Source: Sporosarcina koreensis (GTDB lineage Bacteria > Bacillota > Bacilli > Bacillales_A > Planococcaceae). From it: a stretch of 64,000 nucleotides of DNA. Below the pieces are notes generated by a model. That model had not been told where the DNA came from and ran no database searches. It was given only the letters and a program-made list of their open reading frames with translations. The position numbers and the translations under genes are program-made. The stretch lies in contig NZ_LN651336.1 in NCBI RefSeq assembly GCF_000826145.2, forward strand, positions 2,501 through 66,500, in the 5' to 3' direction. This document shows, one piece after another, positions 9,436 to 21,443 of this stretch; positions within the stretch are counted from its first letter, which is position 1; every line of letters begins with the position of its first letter.

Positions 9436-10608
9436 ATGACTGAATTTACGCAACTTGTCGAAAGACGGAATACGACGTCCATGAAGTGGGATCGGATGGA
9501 TAGGATCTATGGCATTGAGAATACGGAGGACATCCTGCCGATGTGGATAGCGGACATGGATTTCAAGGCGCCGCAGCCTGTGCTTGACGCGCTTCAGGGA
9601 CGGCTGGATCATGGCGTGTTCGGCTATTCATACGTGTGCGAGGGCTGTAAAGACGCTGTCCGGGAATGGTTTTCGAAGCGGCACGGCTTCGAACCGAAAA
9701 ACGAATGGATGCTGTCCCATCATGGTGTCGTGCCTGCCATTGCTTCCGTCGTCGAGACACTGACCGAAGAAGGAGACACTGTCTTACTAACACCGCCTGT
9801 CTACCCACCGTTTTCCAGCGTGCCGAGCATGCAGCACCGGACTCTTGAAGAATGCCGGCTGACGGAAGGGGACGGACAGTATTCACTCGATCTTGAGAAA
9901 TTGGAAGATTCTTTGAAGAAAAATGTCAGACTATTCATATTTTGCAATCCGCACAACCCCGGCGGGATCGTCTGGCCGGTCGATGTGCTGCAGGAAGTCG
10001 TCCGCCTGTGTGCAAAGTACGATACGCTCATTCTGTCGGATGAAATCCATGCGGACCTGGTCTTCGCTCCGCATAAGCATACGCCGCTGCACCTGGCAGC
10101 AGGTGACGACTACAAACGGATCATCACATGCGTCGCACCGACGAAAACATTCAACCTGGCCGGCATCCAGGCGGCGATGATGATCATCCCGGACGATGCG
10201 CTGCGTCAGAAACTGCAGGACAACGGCATGGCACACGGTCAGATGGAATTGAACGCCTTCGCCGGAACTGCGCTGCAAGCCGCCTACCGCCACGGCGAAT
10301 CATGGCTCGAGACATTGCTCGACACGGTCTCGGGTAACATGGATTATGTGGTGGACACACTTCCTGCACAGGTCCCGGGCGTCCGTGTCACCAAACCGCA
10401 AGGCACGTACCTGCTGTGGATCGACTACCGGGGAACCGGCCTGTCGGAAGATGAGATGATGGACAAGCTCCTGAACAAAGGGAAACTTGCCCTCGAACCG
10501 GGAACGAAATACGGTGAAGCCGGCCGCGGGTTCCTGCGCATGAACGTCGCTGCATGCCGCTCCACCGTTGAGGACGGCGTCACCCGGTTTGTCCGGGCTA
10601 TGGACTAA
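9436..10608 (+). CDS. patB: MalY/PatB-family PLP-dependent C-S lyase / aminotransferase
   Basis: A 390-residue fold-type I PLP enzyme. The family cleaves cystathionine or other cysteine conjugates, and B. subtilis PatB acts as a C-S lyase. Seen are LPMWIADMDFKAPQPV (about 36-51), GVFGYSYVCEGC, FCNPHNPGGIVWP, LSDEIHADLVF, and the Schiff-base lysine in APTKTFNLAGIQAA near 236. The conserved end has GTKYGEAGRGFLRMNVA, where R binds the carboxylate. GGGGGAATACAT precedes the ATG. The physiological substrate is not known from sequence. Confidence 0.9.
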   Translation: MTEFTQLVERRNTTSMKWDRMDRIYGIENTEDILPMWIADMDFKAPQPVLDALQGRLDHGVFGYSYVCEGCKDAVREWFSKRHGFEPKNEWMLSHHGVVPAIASVVETLTEEGDTVLLTPPVYPPFSSVPSMQHRTLEECRLTEGDGQYSLDLEKLEDSLKKNVRLFIFCNPHNPGGIVWPVDVLQEVVRLCAKYDTLILSDEIHADLVFAPHKHTPLHLAAGDDYKRIITCVAPTKTFNLAGIQAAMMIIPDDALRQKLQDNGMAHGQMELNAFAGTALQAAYRHGESWLETLLDTVSGNMDYVVDTLPAQVPGVRVTKPQGTYLLWIDYRGTGLSEDEMMDKLLNKGKLALEPGTKYGEAGRGFLRMNVAACRSTVEDGVTRFVRAMD

Positions 10609-10618
10609 GAAGAAAGAA

Positions 10619-10652
10619 AACAGCATCCTCAGTCATGAGGATGCTGTTTTTG
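10619..10652. terminator. Bidirectional terminator after patB
   Basis: ACAGCATCCTCA and TGAGGATGCTGT form a perfect 12-bp stem with a four-base loop (GTCA), flanked by A and T runs. The stop codon of the convergent small gene lies inside the stem. Confidence 0.9.
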
Positions 10653-10862
10653 TCGTTCTCCGGCCTCGCGAGCTTCTCGCCGTTCGCGCAGGATCCGTTC
10701 TTCCAGTTCTTTCGTTTCCAGTTCCTGTTTCTTCGAATTCCGTCTGAACCAATAAAGCGTCAGCGCCATGAGGATCATGAAGAAGACAAAGGAAATGGCC
10801 GCTGGAATGTATTCCGTCTTGTCTTCCGGAAAGTAAAGGAAAGGCATCAGAATCGTCATCAT
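10629..10862 (-). CDS. Small single- or two-span membrane protein, unknown
   Basis: A 77-residue protein. A hydrophobic segment (MMTILMPFLYF) and a clear helix (AAISFVFFMILMALTLYWF) are followed by a charged tail rich in E, R and K (KKQELETKELEERILRERREAREAGERQK) that looks like a short cytoplasmic coiled coil. AGGAAG sits eight bases before the ATG at 10862. A GTG at 10871 would add three residues. I do not recognise a family. It is followed upstream by the cyclophilin gene in the same direction. Confidence 0.65.
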   Translation of the reverse strand: MMTILMPFLYFPEDKTEYIPAAISFVFFMILMALTLYWFRRNSKKQELETKELEERILRERREAREAGERQKQHPHD

Positions 10863-10899
10863 GCCAAGCACTTCCTAACACTAAAAATTTACAAAATCC

Positions 10900-11643
10900 T
10901 TACTGGACGTCGATCGATTCAATCTTGACATCTTCGAGAGGCTTATCGTTACTGTTCGTTTTGACAGCAGCAATCTTATCAACGATATCCATGCCCTCGA
11001 TGACCTGTCCGAATACGGTATGCTTCTGGTCGAGGTGCGGCGTGCCGCCCATTTCCCCATATGCTTCCGCGATTTCTGCCGGCCAGCCGCCTTGTTTCAG
11101 CTGCTCGACGGATGCCCCCATCAGCTTTGGCGCCTGCACGATGAAGAACTGGCTGCCGTTCGTGTTCGGACCTGCGTTCGCCATGGAGAGCGCACCGCGC
11201 AGGTTGAACAGATCCATTGTGAATTCGTCTCCGAATGAGCCGCCGTAGATGCTTTCGCCGCCCATTCCTGTACCTGTCGGGTCGCCGCCCTGGATCATGA
11301 AGTCCTTGATGACCCGGTGGAAGATGATTCCGTCATAGTAGCCTTCTTTTGCGTGCTCAATGAAGTTTTCAACCGTTTTCGGCACCTTTTCTTCAAAAAG
11401 CTTGATTTTGATCGGTCCCATTGTGGTATTCATCGTAATAAGACGTTCGCCTGCTGCTGTTTCTTTTGATAATTGCGGATACATGTGGGAATCCTCCTCA
11501 GGAATAGTGTTTTTCGGCTGTTCTGCCGTGGCTGCCTCTTCTTCGTCGGCTGTCTTCCCCTCTTTCGCCTGCTGTTGTCCGCATGCGGACAACACGAGCA
11601 ACAGGACAGCCGTAAGTGCAACTATGCACAGTTTCTTATTCAA
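10900..11643 (-). CDS. Cyclophilin-type peptidyl-prolyl isomerase lipoprotein
   Basis: A 247-residue secreted lipoprotein. The signal peptide ends in the lipobox LSAC (Cys21), an acidic linker runs to about residue 60, and a cyclophilin domain covers about 68-245. The catalytic pattern is visible: [41 protein letters not shown] and [15 protein letters not shown]. It should act on extracytoplasmic protein folding at the membrane surface, a role usually filled by PrsA in Bacillus. Its 3' end lies close to the small membrane protein gene, so the two could be cotranscribed. Confidence 0.9.
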   Translation of the reverse strand: MNKKLCIVALTAVLLLVLSACGQQQAKEGKTADEEEAATAEQPKNTIPEEDSHMYPQLSKETAAGERLITMNTTMGPIKIKLFEEKVPKTVENFIEHAKEGYYDGIIFHRVIKDFMIQGGDPTGTGMGGESIYGGSFGDEFTMDLFNLRGALSMANAGPNTNGSQFFIVQAPKLMGASVEQLKQGGWPAEIAEAYGEMGGTPHLDQKHTVFGQVIEGMDIVDKIAAVKTNSNDKPLEDVKIESIDVQ

Positions 11644-11769
11644 TTTGCTTCACCCTGAACAAGTTTACCATATCCGGCGTTCAAACCGAACTGCAAGCAC
11701 TTGACTTCCTTCGGGTGCCGAATTGTTCTATACTGAAAAAATACAGTTTGTACAGAGGGAAGGACTTCT

Positions 11770-12993
11770 ATGGATATACAAAAACGAAATTTCATCATCA
11801 TCTGGGTTTCCAACTTCCTCGTCGCAGGCACCATGACGATGATCATGCCCTTCTTATCTCTTTATATCGAGACGTTCGGGAACTATTCCGATGCCTACGT
11901 GCAGAAATGGTCAGGCCTTGTATTTGGTGCGACATTCATTACAGCGCTGATCATGTCCCCGATCTGGGGGCGGATTGCGGATAAGTACGGCTTCAAACCG
12001 ATCCTCATTATCAATGGATTCGGGATTGCCGTCTCCGTCTTCCTGATGGGGTTCATCCATTCAGTGGAAGCTTTCTTCATATTACGCCTGCTGAATGGTG
12101 TCGTCACCGGCTTCATCCCCACCTCACTCGCATTCATTTCAGCTAATACGAAACGGGAAGAAGCCGGGAAACGCCTCGGGACCCTCCAGATGGGGAGTGT
12201 CACCGGGACGCTGTTCGGACCGGTGCTCGGCGGACTGCTGGCAGACGCATTCGGGTTCCAGTATACGTTTGTCATCACCTCCGTTTCCGTCATCATTGCA
12301 GCTTTGATCATCATCTTTGGTATCAAGGAAGAGCGGAAGGTGAAAAGCAGCCGGGCGGTTTCCTATTCACGCAAAACGATTCTCGGCGGGCTGCTGAAAC
12401 ACCGGCTCATGCTCAACGTTATGGTTGTGACGTCGCTGATCCAGATCGGGAATTTCAGCATCCAGCCGCTGCTGTCCCTGTACGTTTCCCACCTGACGAC
12501 CTCCGAGGATGTGGCATTTCTGGCAGGCATCACGTTCAGCGCTGCCGGTGTCGGAAACCTGCTGTTCGCCCGGAAATGGGGCAAGCTCGGCGACCAGATC
12601 GGCTATGAGAAGATTCTCAGCTTCCTGCTCATCCTGTCTTTCCTCTTCATCATTCCGCAGGCATTCGTCGGCAGCCTGTGGCAGCTCGTCATCTGGCGGC
12701 TGCTGTTCGGTATTTCAATGGGCGGCATGATCCCGATCACGACCGCGCTGGTACGGCGGGAAGCCCCGATCGATATCCAGGGCGAAGTGATGGGCTACAA
12801 TACGAGCTTCCGGTTCCTCGGCAACATCATCGGACCGATGTTCGGCGGGATTGTCAGCGGATTCCTCGGAATTTCATCAGTTTTCATCACGACCGGGGTC
12901 CTCTTCCTGCTCGGCTTCGCTTTCCTCTATTACGCGAAGCGGAAGCCAACCCAGGACTTCGAAGATTTCCTTGCCGAGTCCCAGGAGAAATAG
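11770..12993 (+). CDS. MFS transporter, multidrug-efflux (DHA1) type
   Basis: A 407-residue, twelve-helix major facilitator. The first half contains the loop signature GRIADKYGFKPILI (about 63-76), and FGPVLGGLLADAFG resembles the antiporter motif C in helix 5 of drug:H+ antiporters. The second half has NLLFARKWGKLGDQIGYEK. The closest general resemblance is to the MdtG/YfmO-like group. The substrate cannot be assigned. GAGGGAAGG precedes the ATG by about six bases, and the gene ends in a perfect hairpin terminator. Confidence 0.85.
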   Translation: MDIQKRNFIIIWVSNFLVAGTMTMIMPFLSLYIETFGNYSDAYVQKWSGLVFGATFITALIMSPIWGRIADKYGFKPILIINGFGIAVSVFLMGFIHSVEAFFILRLLNGVVTGFIPTSLAFISANTKREEAGKRLGTLQMGSVTGTLFGPVLGGLLADAFGFQYTFVITSVSVIIAALIIIFGIKEERKVKSSRAVSYSRKTILGGLLKHRLMLNVMVVTSLIQIGNFSIQPLLSLYVSHLTTSEDVAFLAGITFSAAGVGNLLFARKWGKLGDQIGYEKILSFLLILSFLFIIPQAFVGSLWQLVIWRLLFGISMGGMIPITTALVRREAPIDIQGEVMGYNTSFRFLGNIIGPMFGGIVSGFLGISSVFITTGVLFLLGFAFLYYAKRKPTQDFEDFLAESQEK

Positions 12994-13000
12994 ATTTGAA

Positions 13001-13038
13001 ATATAGCACACTCCACACGCCGGAGTGTGCTATATTTT
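13001..13038 (+). terminator. Terminator after MFS gene
   Basis: ATATAGCACACTCC pairs perfectly with GGAGTGTGCTATAT around a seven-base loop, followed by TTTTGTT. It falls directly upstream of the PBP gene, so the PBP needs its own promoter or readthrough. Confidence 0.9.
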
Positions 13039-13071
13039 GTTACAGTGAAACAATTTGAGGGGGAACAGACC

Positions 13072-14925
13072 GTGAGACAGCTGGCAGGAATCGCTGTTGC
13101 GCTGCTCAGCCTCCCGCTGCTCTTCTGGCTGCAGAATGCAGTTGCGGCAGAGTGGCAGGAAGCGAACGCGTATAAGGAACAAGTTGAAGAGACGATTGAA
13201 CTTTCAGAGCCGCCCGTCACTATACCGATGACGTTATATGATCGGAACGGTGCACTGTTCGCGGAGGACTATTCGGAATGGCGGGATCCGCTGCCGATCG
13301 GGGAAATCCCACTATTTGCGAAACAGCTGTTCCTGGAAAGTGAGGACAAGGGGTTCTACGAGCATCGCGGATATGATGTTGCCGCGATTGCACGGGCCTT
13401 CGCAGTGAATGCCGCATCCGACGGGCTGACCCAGGGAGCGTCGACGATCACCCAGCAAGTGGTGAGGATGCGCTTCCTCTCCCCTGAAAAGACATATGAA
13501 CGGAAATTCAGGGAAATCCTTTATTCGGCGGAACTCGAGAAACAGTCGACGAAAGAGGAAATCCTTGAGATGTACATGAATGAAATGTATTTCGGCAATC
13601 AAGTATACGGCATAGGAGGCGCCGCCACCTACTATTTCAGCAAACAGCTGAGCCAGCTGAACGAAGAGGAGACCGCATTCCTGGCGGCGATTCCGAACAA
13701 CCCGTCGATGTATGACCCGCTGCGTCATTTCGATGCCGCGAAAAAACGGCAGCAGCGACTGCTCGATGTGCTGGCAGCAGCCGGCGTCATTACAAAAGCG
13801 GAAAGTGAAGCGATCGGAAAACGTCCGGTCGTCCTGCAGGTCAAACGGAAGAACAGCAGATTTCCCGTTTATCATACATACGTGATGCATGAACTGAAAC
13901 AGCTTGTGTATGAAAAAGAAGGATTCTCGGAGCGGCTGCTGAAGGCGGAAAACAAGGAGCAGCGGACAGCGATTCGGCAGCAGGCCGATCAAAAGGTATC
14001 GGAGGTCGTCGATTCCGGTGTGCAAATCGATACAGCGCTCGATCCGCTGAAACAGCAGAACGTCGAAGAGCGGATATCTTCCCTGCTCAATGGCCGGGGC
14101 ATCCAGGCCGGGGCTGCAATTATCGATAACGACACACGCGAACTCGCTGCCCTGTACGGCGGCTATGGTTATCGTAAAGGTGATTTCAACCGTTCGTATC
14201 AGGCCGTACGCCAGCCCGGTTCCGCCATCAAGCCGCTGCTCGTCTACGCGCCTTACCTGGAAAGCGGGCCTTTCACGGAAAACTCACCGATCGACGGCAG
14301 CCCGATCTGCATCGGTTCCTACTGTCCCGAGAACTTCGGCGGGTATCAGTACGGCGTGACAACGCTGAAGAAAGCATTCAGCCGAAGCTATAACACGAGT
14401 GCCGTCCGGATCATGCAGCGTGTCGGTGCAGACAAGGCGTTCTCCTATCTGGAGCCGTTCCAGTTTGACCACTTCACGGCGAAGGACCGGCAATACACAG
14501 CTGCGCTCGGCGGATTCGAGCACGGGACCACACCTTATGAAATGGCGGACGCCTATACGAGCTTCGTCGACGGTACATACAAACCGTCCAGAGCAATCCG
14601 TTCCGTGAAGGACCGGAACGGAACGGTGCTGTACAAATGGGATGACATGCGTCAGACGGTCTGGTCAGCCAAGACCGCTGCCGCTGTCCGCTCGATGCTT
14701 GCGGAAACTGTGCGGACCGGCACGGCAAACGGGGTCCGGCAGACAACCGGCTACACTGGCGCGAAAACCGGAACGACGTCAGACTATAAAGATCTGTGGG
14801 TCGCCGGCATGGATGCCGATCATACAGCAGCTGTCTGGACAGGTGATGACCGGCCGCGCAGACTCCAGCAGGAAAGTGAACAGAAATTACATTTGCGTTT
14901 ATTTTCCGCCGCTCTGTCAGACTAG
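13072..14925 (+). CDS. Class A penicillin-binding protein (glycosyltransferase/transpeptidase)
   Basis: A 617-residue bifunctional peptidoglycan synthase. After one N-terminal membrane anchor, the GT51 domain shows ESEDKGFYEHRGYD (catalytic Glu), GASTITQQVVR and EILEMYMNEMYFG. The transpeptidase domain carries the triad SAIK (in VRQPGSAIKPLLVYAP), SYN (SRSYNTSA) and KTG (GAKTGTTSDYKDLW). I chose the GTG at 13072, which has GAGGGGGAAC upstream. An in-frame ATG at 13027 lies inside the preceding terminator. At 617 residues it is on the short side for class A PBPs, with no C-terminal extension. It most resembles the PbpG/PBP2d group. Confidence 0.9.
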   Translation: MRQLAGIAVALLSLPLLFWLQNAVAAEWQEANAYKEQVEETIELSEPPVTIPMTLYDRNGALFAEDYSEWRDPLPIGEIPLFAKQLFLESEDKGFYEHRGYDVAAIARAFAVNAASDGLTQGASTITQQVVRMRFLSPEKTYERKFREILYSAELEKQSTKEEILEMYMNEMYFGNQVYGIGGAATYYFSKQLSQLNEEETAFLAAIPNNPSMYDPLRHFDAAKKRQQRLLDVLAAAGVITKAESEAIGKRPVVLQVKRKNSRFPVYHTYVMHELKQLVYEKEGFSERLLKAENKEQRTAIRQQADQKVSEVVDSGVQIDTALDPLKQQNVEERISSLLNGRGIQAGAAIIDNDTRELAALYGGYGYRKGDFNRSYQAVRQPGSAIKPLLVYAPYLESGPFTENSPIDGSPICIGSYCPENFGGYQYGVTTLKKAFSRSYNTSAVRIMQRVGADKAFSYLEPFQFDHFTAKDRQYTAALGGFEHGTTPYEMADAYTSFVDGTYKPSRAIRSVKDRNGTVLYKWDDMRQTVWSAKTAAAVRSMLAETVRTGTANGVRQTTGYTGAKTGTTSDYKDLWVAGMDADHTAAVWTGDDRPRRLQQESEQKLHLRLFSAALSD

Positions 14926-15524
14926 CTGCCCATCGGCAGCTGGTCTTTTTCCATGCCCGGAATACTCGCGGAGATCCCATTATACAATCTGAGCAGTATA
15001 TAGACGACGGCGAACAGCAGGACCGCCCATATGACAACCTCGAAGAAAATGACGCCGATAATCGTCATCATGGAAAATTGATGGTGCAGCTGATACGTAC
15101 TGTAGATGAAATAGATGAATGCAGCCGCCAGAAAGACCGCACTCAGCCAGACGATGGACTGGACAGCGGCGACTGATGCCAATGCGCCGATGAAATAGAT
15201 CAGTTTTCCGCCCCGTCCGTCAGGGAGCGGTATCCCCTTTTCATCATCGGCAGGACGGTTCCTGTAAAAGAACAGCATAGCCGTCTCATGTATTGTTTCC
15301 GCTATGAGTTTCAGCGCGCTGAAGACCATGAAATAGGCAAGTGCGTAGATGGTCAGCAGGAACAGTTTCATCTGTGTGTCCGTCAAAAATTCTAGAAGTC
15401 CGTTATACAGGCCGATCTCCCGGAAGATGCCGAGCGACCAGCTGACTGTATAGACGCCGAACGTCAGGCTGAATAGCATGATCGTGAAGAACGGCAAGTA
15501 ACTGAATAAGTATGGATTTTTCAT
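14922..15524 (-). CDS. yufK: YufK-like (DUF5366) membrane protein
   Basis: A 200-residue polytopic membrane protein with about five to six helices: LPFFTIMLFSLTFGVYTVSW, LTIYALAYFMVFSALKLIAET, LIYFIGALASVAAVQSIVWL, LAAAFIYFIYSTY and IGVIFFEVVIWAVLLFAVVYILL. The start is the ATG at 15524 (MKNPYLFSYLPFF) with AGAGGTG upstream. B. subtilis yufK lies near the mrp operon, and the same arrangement here supports the identity. Function unknown. Its last codons overlap the terminator of the convergent PBP gene. Confidence 0.75.
   Translation of the reverse strand: MKNPYLFSYLPFFTIMLFSLTFGVYTVSWSLGIFREIGLYNGLLEFLTDTQMKLFLLTIYALAYFMVFSALKLIAETIHETAMLFFYRNRPADDEKGIPLPDGRGGKLIYFIGALASVAAVQSIVWLSAVFLAAAFIYFIYSTYQLHHQFSMMTIIGVIFFEVVIWAVLLFAVVYILLRLYNGISASIPGMEKDQLPMGS
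14924..14950 (+). terminator. Terminator of the PBP gene
   Basis: AGCTGCC-CATC-GGCAGCT followed by GGTCTTTTT. It overlaps the 3' codons of the convergent gene. Confidence 0.75.
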
Positions 15525-15697
15525 AATACACCTCTGCGGGCTTCTATTTTTCTCGGTTTTCCCAATGACTCTATAATATAGGAAGTGATTGACCTCCTGC
15601 AATTGTTTCTAAGTGCCGGCTGTGCATTCGGCCTGGTTTTGCGTTATACTTTAAAACAATGTCGACATCTAGTTAGCTTAGGAAAGGGGAAGTTTAC

Positions 15698-18092
<2,395 letters not shown>

Positions 18093-18106
<14 letters not shown>

Positions 18107-18515
18107 CGTCATATTGCAGACGACGACCAAGGTCGCGTTCTTCATCATTTTCTTGTTCTCGATCCATATTTTCTTTGCCGGACACTTTGCCCCGGGCGGC
18201 GGGTTCGTCGGCGGGCTGCTGACGACAGGCGCAATCGTGCTTCTGCTGCTCGCGTATGATCTGGAGACGATCCAGGCGACGCTGCCGTTCAATTTCACAA
18301 TTGTCATCGGCATCGGCCTGCTGCTATCGTTCAGCACAGCTGCCGGCTCGATACTGTTCGACGTTCCGTTTTTCACTCATGCATTCGGCCATTTCGACCT
18401 GCCGCTGTTCGGGGATACGGAGCTTCATACGGCGATGCTGTTCGACGCAGGGGTCTACCTCGTCGTCGTCGGTGCTGCCATCACCATCATCCAGTCGATC
18501 GGAGGGGATGACTAA
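18093..18515 (+). CDS. mrpB: Mrp Na+/H+ antiporter subunit B
   Basis: A 140-residue membrane protein with the MrpB signature FFAGHFAPGGGFVGGLLTTGAIVLLLLAYD (about 25-54) and three further helices. It overlaps mrpA by 14 bases, indicating coupled translation. Two tandem ATGs lie at 18090 and 18093. The GGAAAGGGG site ending at 18085 is better spaced from the second. Confidence 0.93.
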
Positions 18516-18856
18516 TGGAATTACTCATGGCTGTCACAGCGGGCCTGCTCTTCACAGCTGCCATCTACTTAATACTGTCCAGAAGTCTCATCAAGGTCGT
18601 GCTCGGTACTGGGCTGCTGAGTCACGGCGCCCATCTGTTCATCCTGACGATGGGCGGGCTCGGCGGCGATGCCCCGCCTGTTCTCGCTGACGGAGTGGAT
18701 TCATTTGCAGATCCTCTCCCCCAGGCGCTGATCCTGACGGCGATCGTCATCAGCTTCGGGGTGACGGCGTTCATCCTCGTGCTGGCGTACCGGACGTATG
18801 CTGTCCATAAGACGGATGACCTCAGTCTGATGAAAGGAAATGATGAACATGATTAA
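18515..18856 (+). CDS. mrpC: Mrp Na+/H+ antiporter subunit C (NuoK-like)
   Basis: A 113-residue protein with three helices. The NuoK-like part has LILSRSLIKVVLGTGLLSHGAHLFILTMGG and the characteristic ADPLPQALILTAIVISFGVTAF, which is nearly invariant in MrpC. The start ATG overlaps the mrpB stop (TAATG). In the complex, MrpC aligns with the complex I NuoK proton channel. Confidence 0.94.
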   Translation: MELLMAVTAGLLFTAAIYLILSRSLIKVVLGTGLLSHGAHLFILTMGGLGGDAPPVLADGVDSFADPLPQALILTAIVISFGVTAFILVLAYRTYAVHKTDDLSLMKGNDEHD

Positions 18857-20330
18857 CCTTTTGTTGTTTCCGATCATCATCCCGTTCTTCACTGCGATCC
18901 TGCTGCTGTTCTTCAAGGAGCAAGTTCGCATCCAGCGGGTACTGACGGTTATCGGGCTCAGTGCCGGCATCGCTGCCGCACTTTCTCTTGTTTATAAAGT
19001 GAAACAGGACGGGATCCAGTCGATCACGCTCGGCAGCTGGCCGGCGCCGTTCGGCATCACGTTGGTATCCGATATGCTGTCCGCACTCCTCGTGACGACG
19101 ACACTGATCATCACACTGATCATCGTCATCTACAGCTTCAGCTCGATCGGGCGTGAACGGGAGCGCTTTTTCTACTATCCCGCCATCCTGTTCATGATCA
19201 CCGGGGTGAATGGCGCATTCACCACGGGAGACATTTTCAACATGTTCGTATTCTTTGAGGTGCTGCTGATTGCGTCCTACCTGCTGATCGTACTCGGCGG
19301 TGAAAAGCGGCAGCTCCGTGAGTCCATTAAATACATACTGGTCAATGTCATTTCATCAGCATTCTTCGTCATTACCATTGCGTATTTGTACTCAGTCGTC
19401 GGCACGCTCAACATGGCGGATATCGGCGATAAGATTGCAAGCATCGGACAACCGCCGATCCTATCGGTGATCGGTGTGCTGATGATGCTCGTCTTCGGCA
19501 TCAAAGCGGGGATCTTCCCGCTGTACTTCTGGATGCCCGGTTCATATGCCGCGCCGCCTGTGCCGATTCTGGCACTGTTCGGCGCTCTGCTGACGAAGGT
19601 CGGCGTCTACGCCATCATGAGAATCGATACGCTGTTCTTTGTGAGTGACCTGGGCTTCACGCACACGATCCTGCTTGTGCTCGCCCTCCTGACCATTGCA
19701 GCCGGCTGTATCGGTGCACTCGCCTATTTCGACTTGAAGCAGATCATCATCTACAATATCCTGATCGCAATCGGTGTCATCCTGTTCGGCGTCGCGCAGA
19801 TGAACGAACCCGGCATGCAGGGTGCCATCTTCTATCTGCTTCATGACATGCTCATCAAAGGGGCCCTGTTCCTGCTCATCGGCATTATCATCTATGTGAC
19901 CGGGACATCGAATCTCCGCGAAATGGGCGGTCTCATCAAGACTCATCCGTCCCTCGGCTGGATGTACCTGGTTGCGGCCTTCGGGCTGGCCGGCATCCCC
20001 CCGCTCAGCGGGTTCGTCGGCAAGCTCCTGATCGTCCAGGGCGGTTTTGAACACGGCCGTCTGTTCAGCACGATCGTAATACTGGCTTCCAGTCTCGTCG
20101 TCCTGCTTTCCGTCATCCGGATATTCGTCTATGCGTTCTGGGGAGAACCGAAAGTCCTCAGGCCGTCAGACCGCAGCATATACCGCCGGATGATGTTTCC
20201 TGCAGTCCTGCTAGTCGCTCTGTCCGTTGCATACGGAGTCGGAACGGAGTGGATTTACCCGTACATCTCGGATGCAGCACATGTGCTGCTCAATCCGGAC
20301 AGTTACATCACTGCCGTGTTAAAGGAGTAG
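18840..20330 (+). CDS. mrpD: Mrp Na+/H+ antiporter subunit D (NuoN/NuoM-like)
   Basis: About 493 residues with some fourteen helices, homologous to the antiporter-like subunits of complex I. Key features are FFEVLLIASYLLIVLGGEKRQ (with the essential Glu, near residue 137), GIKAGIFPLYFWMPGSYAAPPVPILALFGALLTKVG (near 220-255, with the channel lysine) and LHDMLIKGALFLLIG. Three ATGs (18840, 18843, 18849) are possible. The AAAGGA at 18834 serves the later ones best, and 18849 gives the typical start MINLLLFP. It overlaps mrpC by 8-17 bases. Confidence 0.94.
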   Translation: MMNMINLLLFPIIIPFFTAILLLFFKEQVRIQRVLTVIGLSAGIAAALSLVYKVKQDGIQSITLGSWPAPFGITLVSDMLSALLVTTTLIITLIIVIYSFSSIGRERERFFYYPAILFMITGVNGAFTTGDIFNMFVFFEVLLIASYLLIVLGGEKRQLRESIKYILVNVISSAFFVITIAYLYSVVGTLNMADIGDKIASIGQPPILSVIGVLMMLVFGIKAGIFPLYFWMPGSYAAPPVPILALFGALLTKVGVYAIMRIDTLFFVSDLGFTHTILLVLALLTIAAGCIGALAYFDLKQIIIYNILIAIGVILFGVAQMNEPGMQGAIFYLLHDMLIKGALFLLIGIIIYVTGTSNLREMGGLIKTHPSLGWMYLVAAFGLAGIPPLSGFVGKLLIVQGGFEHGRLFSTIVILASSLVVLLSVIRIFVYAFWGEPKVLRPSDRSIYRRMMFPAVLLVALSVAYGVGTEWIYPYISDAAHVLLNPDSYITAVLKE

Positions 20331-20336
20331 ATCACG

Positions 20337-20816
20337 TTGGCATTTCAAATCTTATTGAATTTCTTCATCGCAATTACGTGGGTGCTCATTACGGCGACTT
20401 TCACTCCATCCACTTTTGTCATCGGCTATTTGATCGGCGTCCTGCTGATCTTACTGACCCGGCGGTTTTTCCGGGACAGGCTTTACTTTTTCCGTCTGTG
20501 GGCATGTGTCAAGCTGACGGTCATCTTCTTCAAGGAACTGATCCTGTCGAATATTTCAGTCGCTATGCTCGTCTTGAGGCCTAAGCTGCATCTGCAGCCG
20601 ATGATCTTCGCGATGCCGACGCTCCTCGAAAAAGACTGGCAGATCACTCTTCTGTCCAGTCTGATCACGCTGACACCGGGTACCATCGTCGTCCATGTCT
20701 CAGATGACCAGCGGACGCTGTATGTGCACGCCATCGACGTGGATGATGTTGACGAAGCCATCAATTCCATTCGGGAATCATTTGAAAAAGCGATACTGGA
20801 GGTGAGCCGGACATGA
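20337..20816 (+). CDS. mrpE: Mrp Na+/H+ antiporter subunit E
   Basis: A 159-residue subunit with two N-terminal helices, a conserved FFKELILSNISVAMLVLRPK region, and a soluble end with SSLITLTPGTIVVHVSDD, the MrpE hallmark. It starts with TTG at 20337. The AAAGGAG that serves it overlaps the mrpD stop. MrpE is generally needed for assembly or full activity. Confidence 0.94.
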   Translation: MAFQILLNFFIAITWVLITATFTPSTFVIGYLIGVLLILLTRRFFRDRLYFFRLWACVKLTVIFFKELILSNISVAMLVLRPKLHLQPMIFAMPTLLEKDWQITLLSSLITLTPGTIVVHVSDDQRTLYVHAIDVDDVDEAINSIRESFEKAILEVSRT

Positions 20817-21094
20817 AGCTGTTCATATGGATCTGCCTGATCATCGTCTTCCTGTCGATGCTCGGAACGCTGGTGCGGGTCTTCAAAGGGCCTTCGACAC
20901 CTGACCGGCTGATTGCACTTGACGGGATCGGTATCATGCTCATTTCCATCATCGCCCTGCTGTCCATTGCGTTCGACACGATGTACTTCATCGATGTCAT
21001 TCTGCTGATTGCGATCATGTCATTCATCGGCACGGTATCATTCTCGAAATTCATCGAGAAAGGGGCGATCATCGACCGTGATATACGTCGCTAA
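20813..21094 (+). CDS. mrpF: Mrp Na+/H+ antiporter subunit F
   Basis: A 93-residue protein with three helices and the MrpF motif RVFKGPSTPDRLIALDGIG (about 21-39). It overlaps mrpE by four bases (ATGA), with GGAGG shortly upstream inside mrpE. Confidence 0.94.
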   Translation: MKLFIWICLIIVFLSMLGTLVRVFKGPSTPDRLIALDGIGIMLISIIALLSIAFDTMYFIDVILLIAIMSFIGTVSFSKFIEKGAIIDRDIRR

Positions 21095-21443
21095 TCTAGT
21101 TATCGGGTTCTGCATAGCCGTCGGTGTGTTTTTCACAGTTGTCACGGTGGTCGGTATCCTGCGGCTGCCGGACGTCTATACACGGGCGCACGCCGCTTCC
21201 AAGAGCGCCACGCTCGGCGTACTCGGCATCCTGGTCGGGGTGTTCCTCCACTTCTGGTGGATCAAAGGGCATTTCAGTATCCAGCTTCTGCTCGGAAGTG
21301 TGTTCCTGTTCATCACCTCTCCGGTCGGGGGTCACTTGATGAGCCGCGCCGCCTACATGTCCGGCGTCAAGCCGACCGACCTTACCGTCGGTGACGACTT
21401 AGGTCAAGCGATCGGGGAACAGAAATCACATGAAGAAGAATGA
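21078..21443 (+). CDS. mrpG: Mrp Na+/H+ antiporter subunit G
   Basis: A 121-residue last subunit. It has three helices and the MrpG signature GILRLPDVYTRAHAASKSATLG (about 28-49), then LLGSVFLFITSPVGGHLMSRAAY. The GTG at 21078 (reading VIYVANLVIGF) is the proper start and overlaps mrpF by 17 bases. Earlier in-frame ATG codons fall inside mrpF. It is followed by a strong terminator, so mrpABCDEFG forms one unit. Confidence 0.93.
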   Translation: MIYVANLVIGFCIAVGVFFTVVTVVGILRLPDVYTRAHAASKSATLGVLGILVGVFLHFWWIKGHFSIQLLLGSVFLFITSPVGGHLMSRAAYMSGVKPTDLTVGDDLGQAIGEQKSHEEE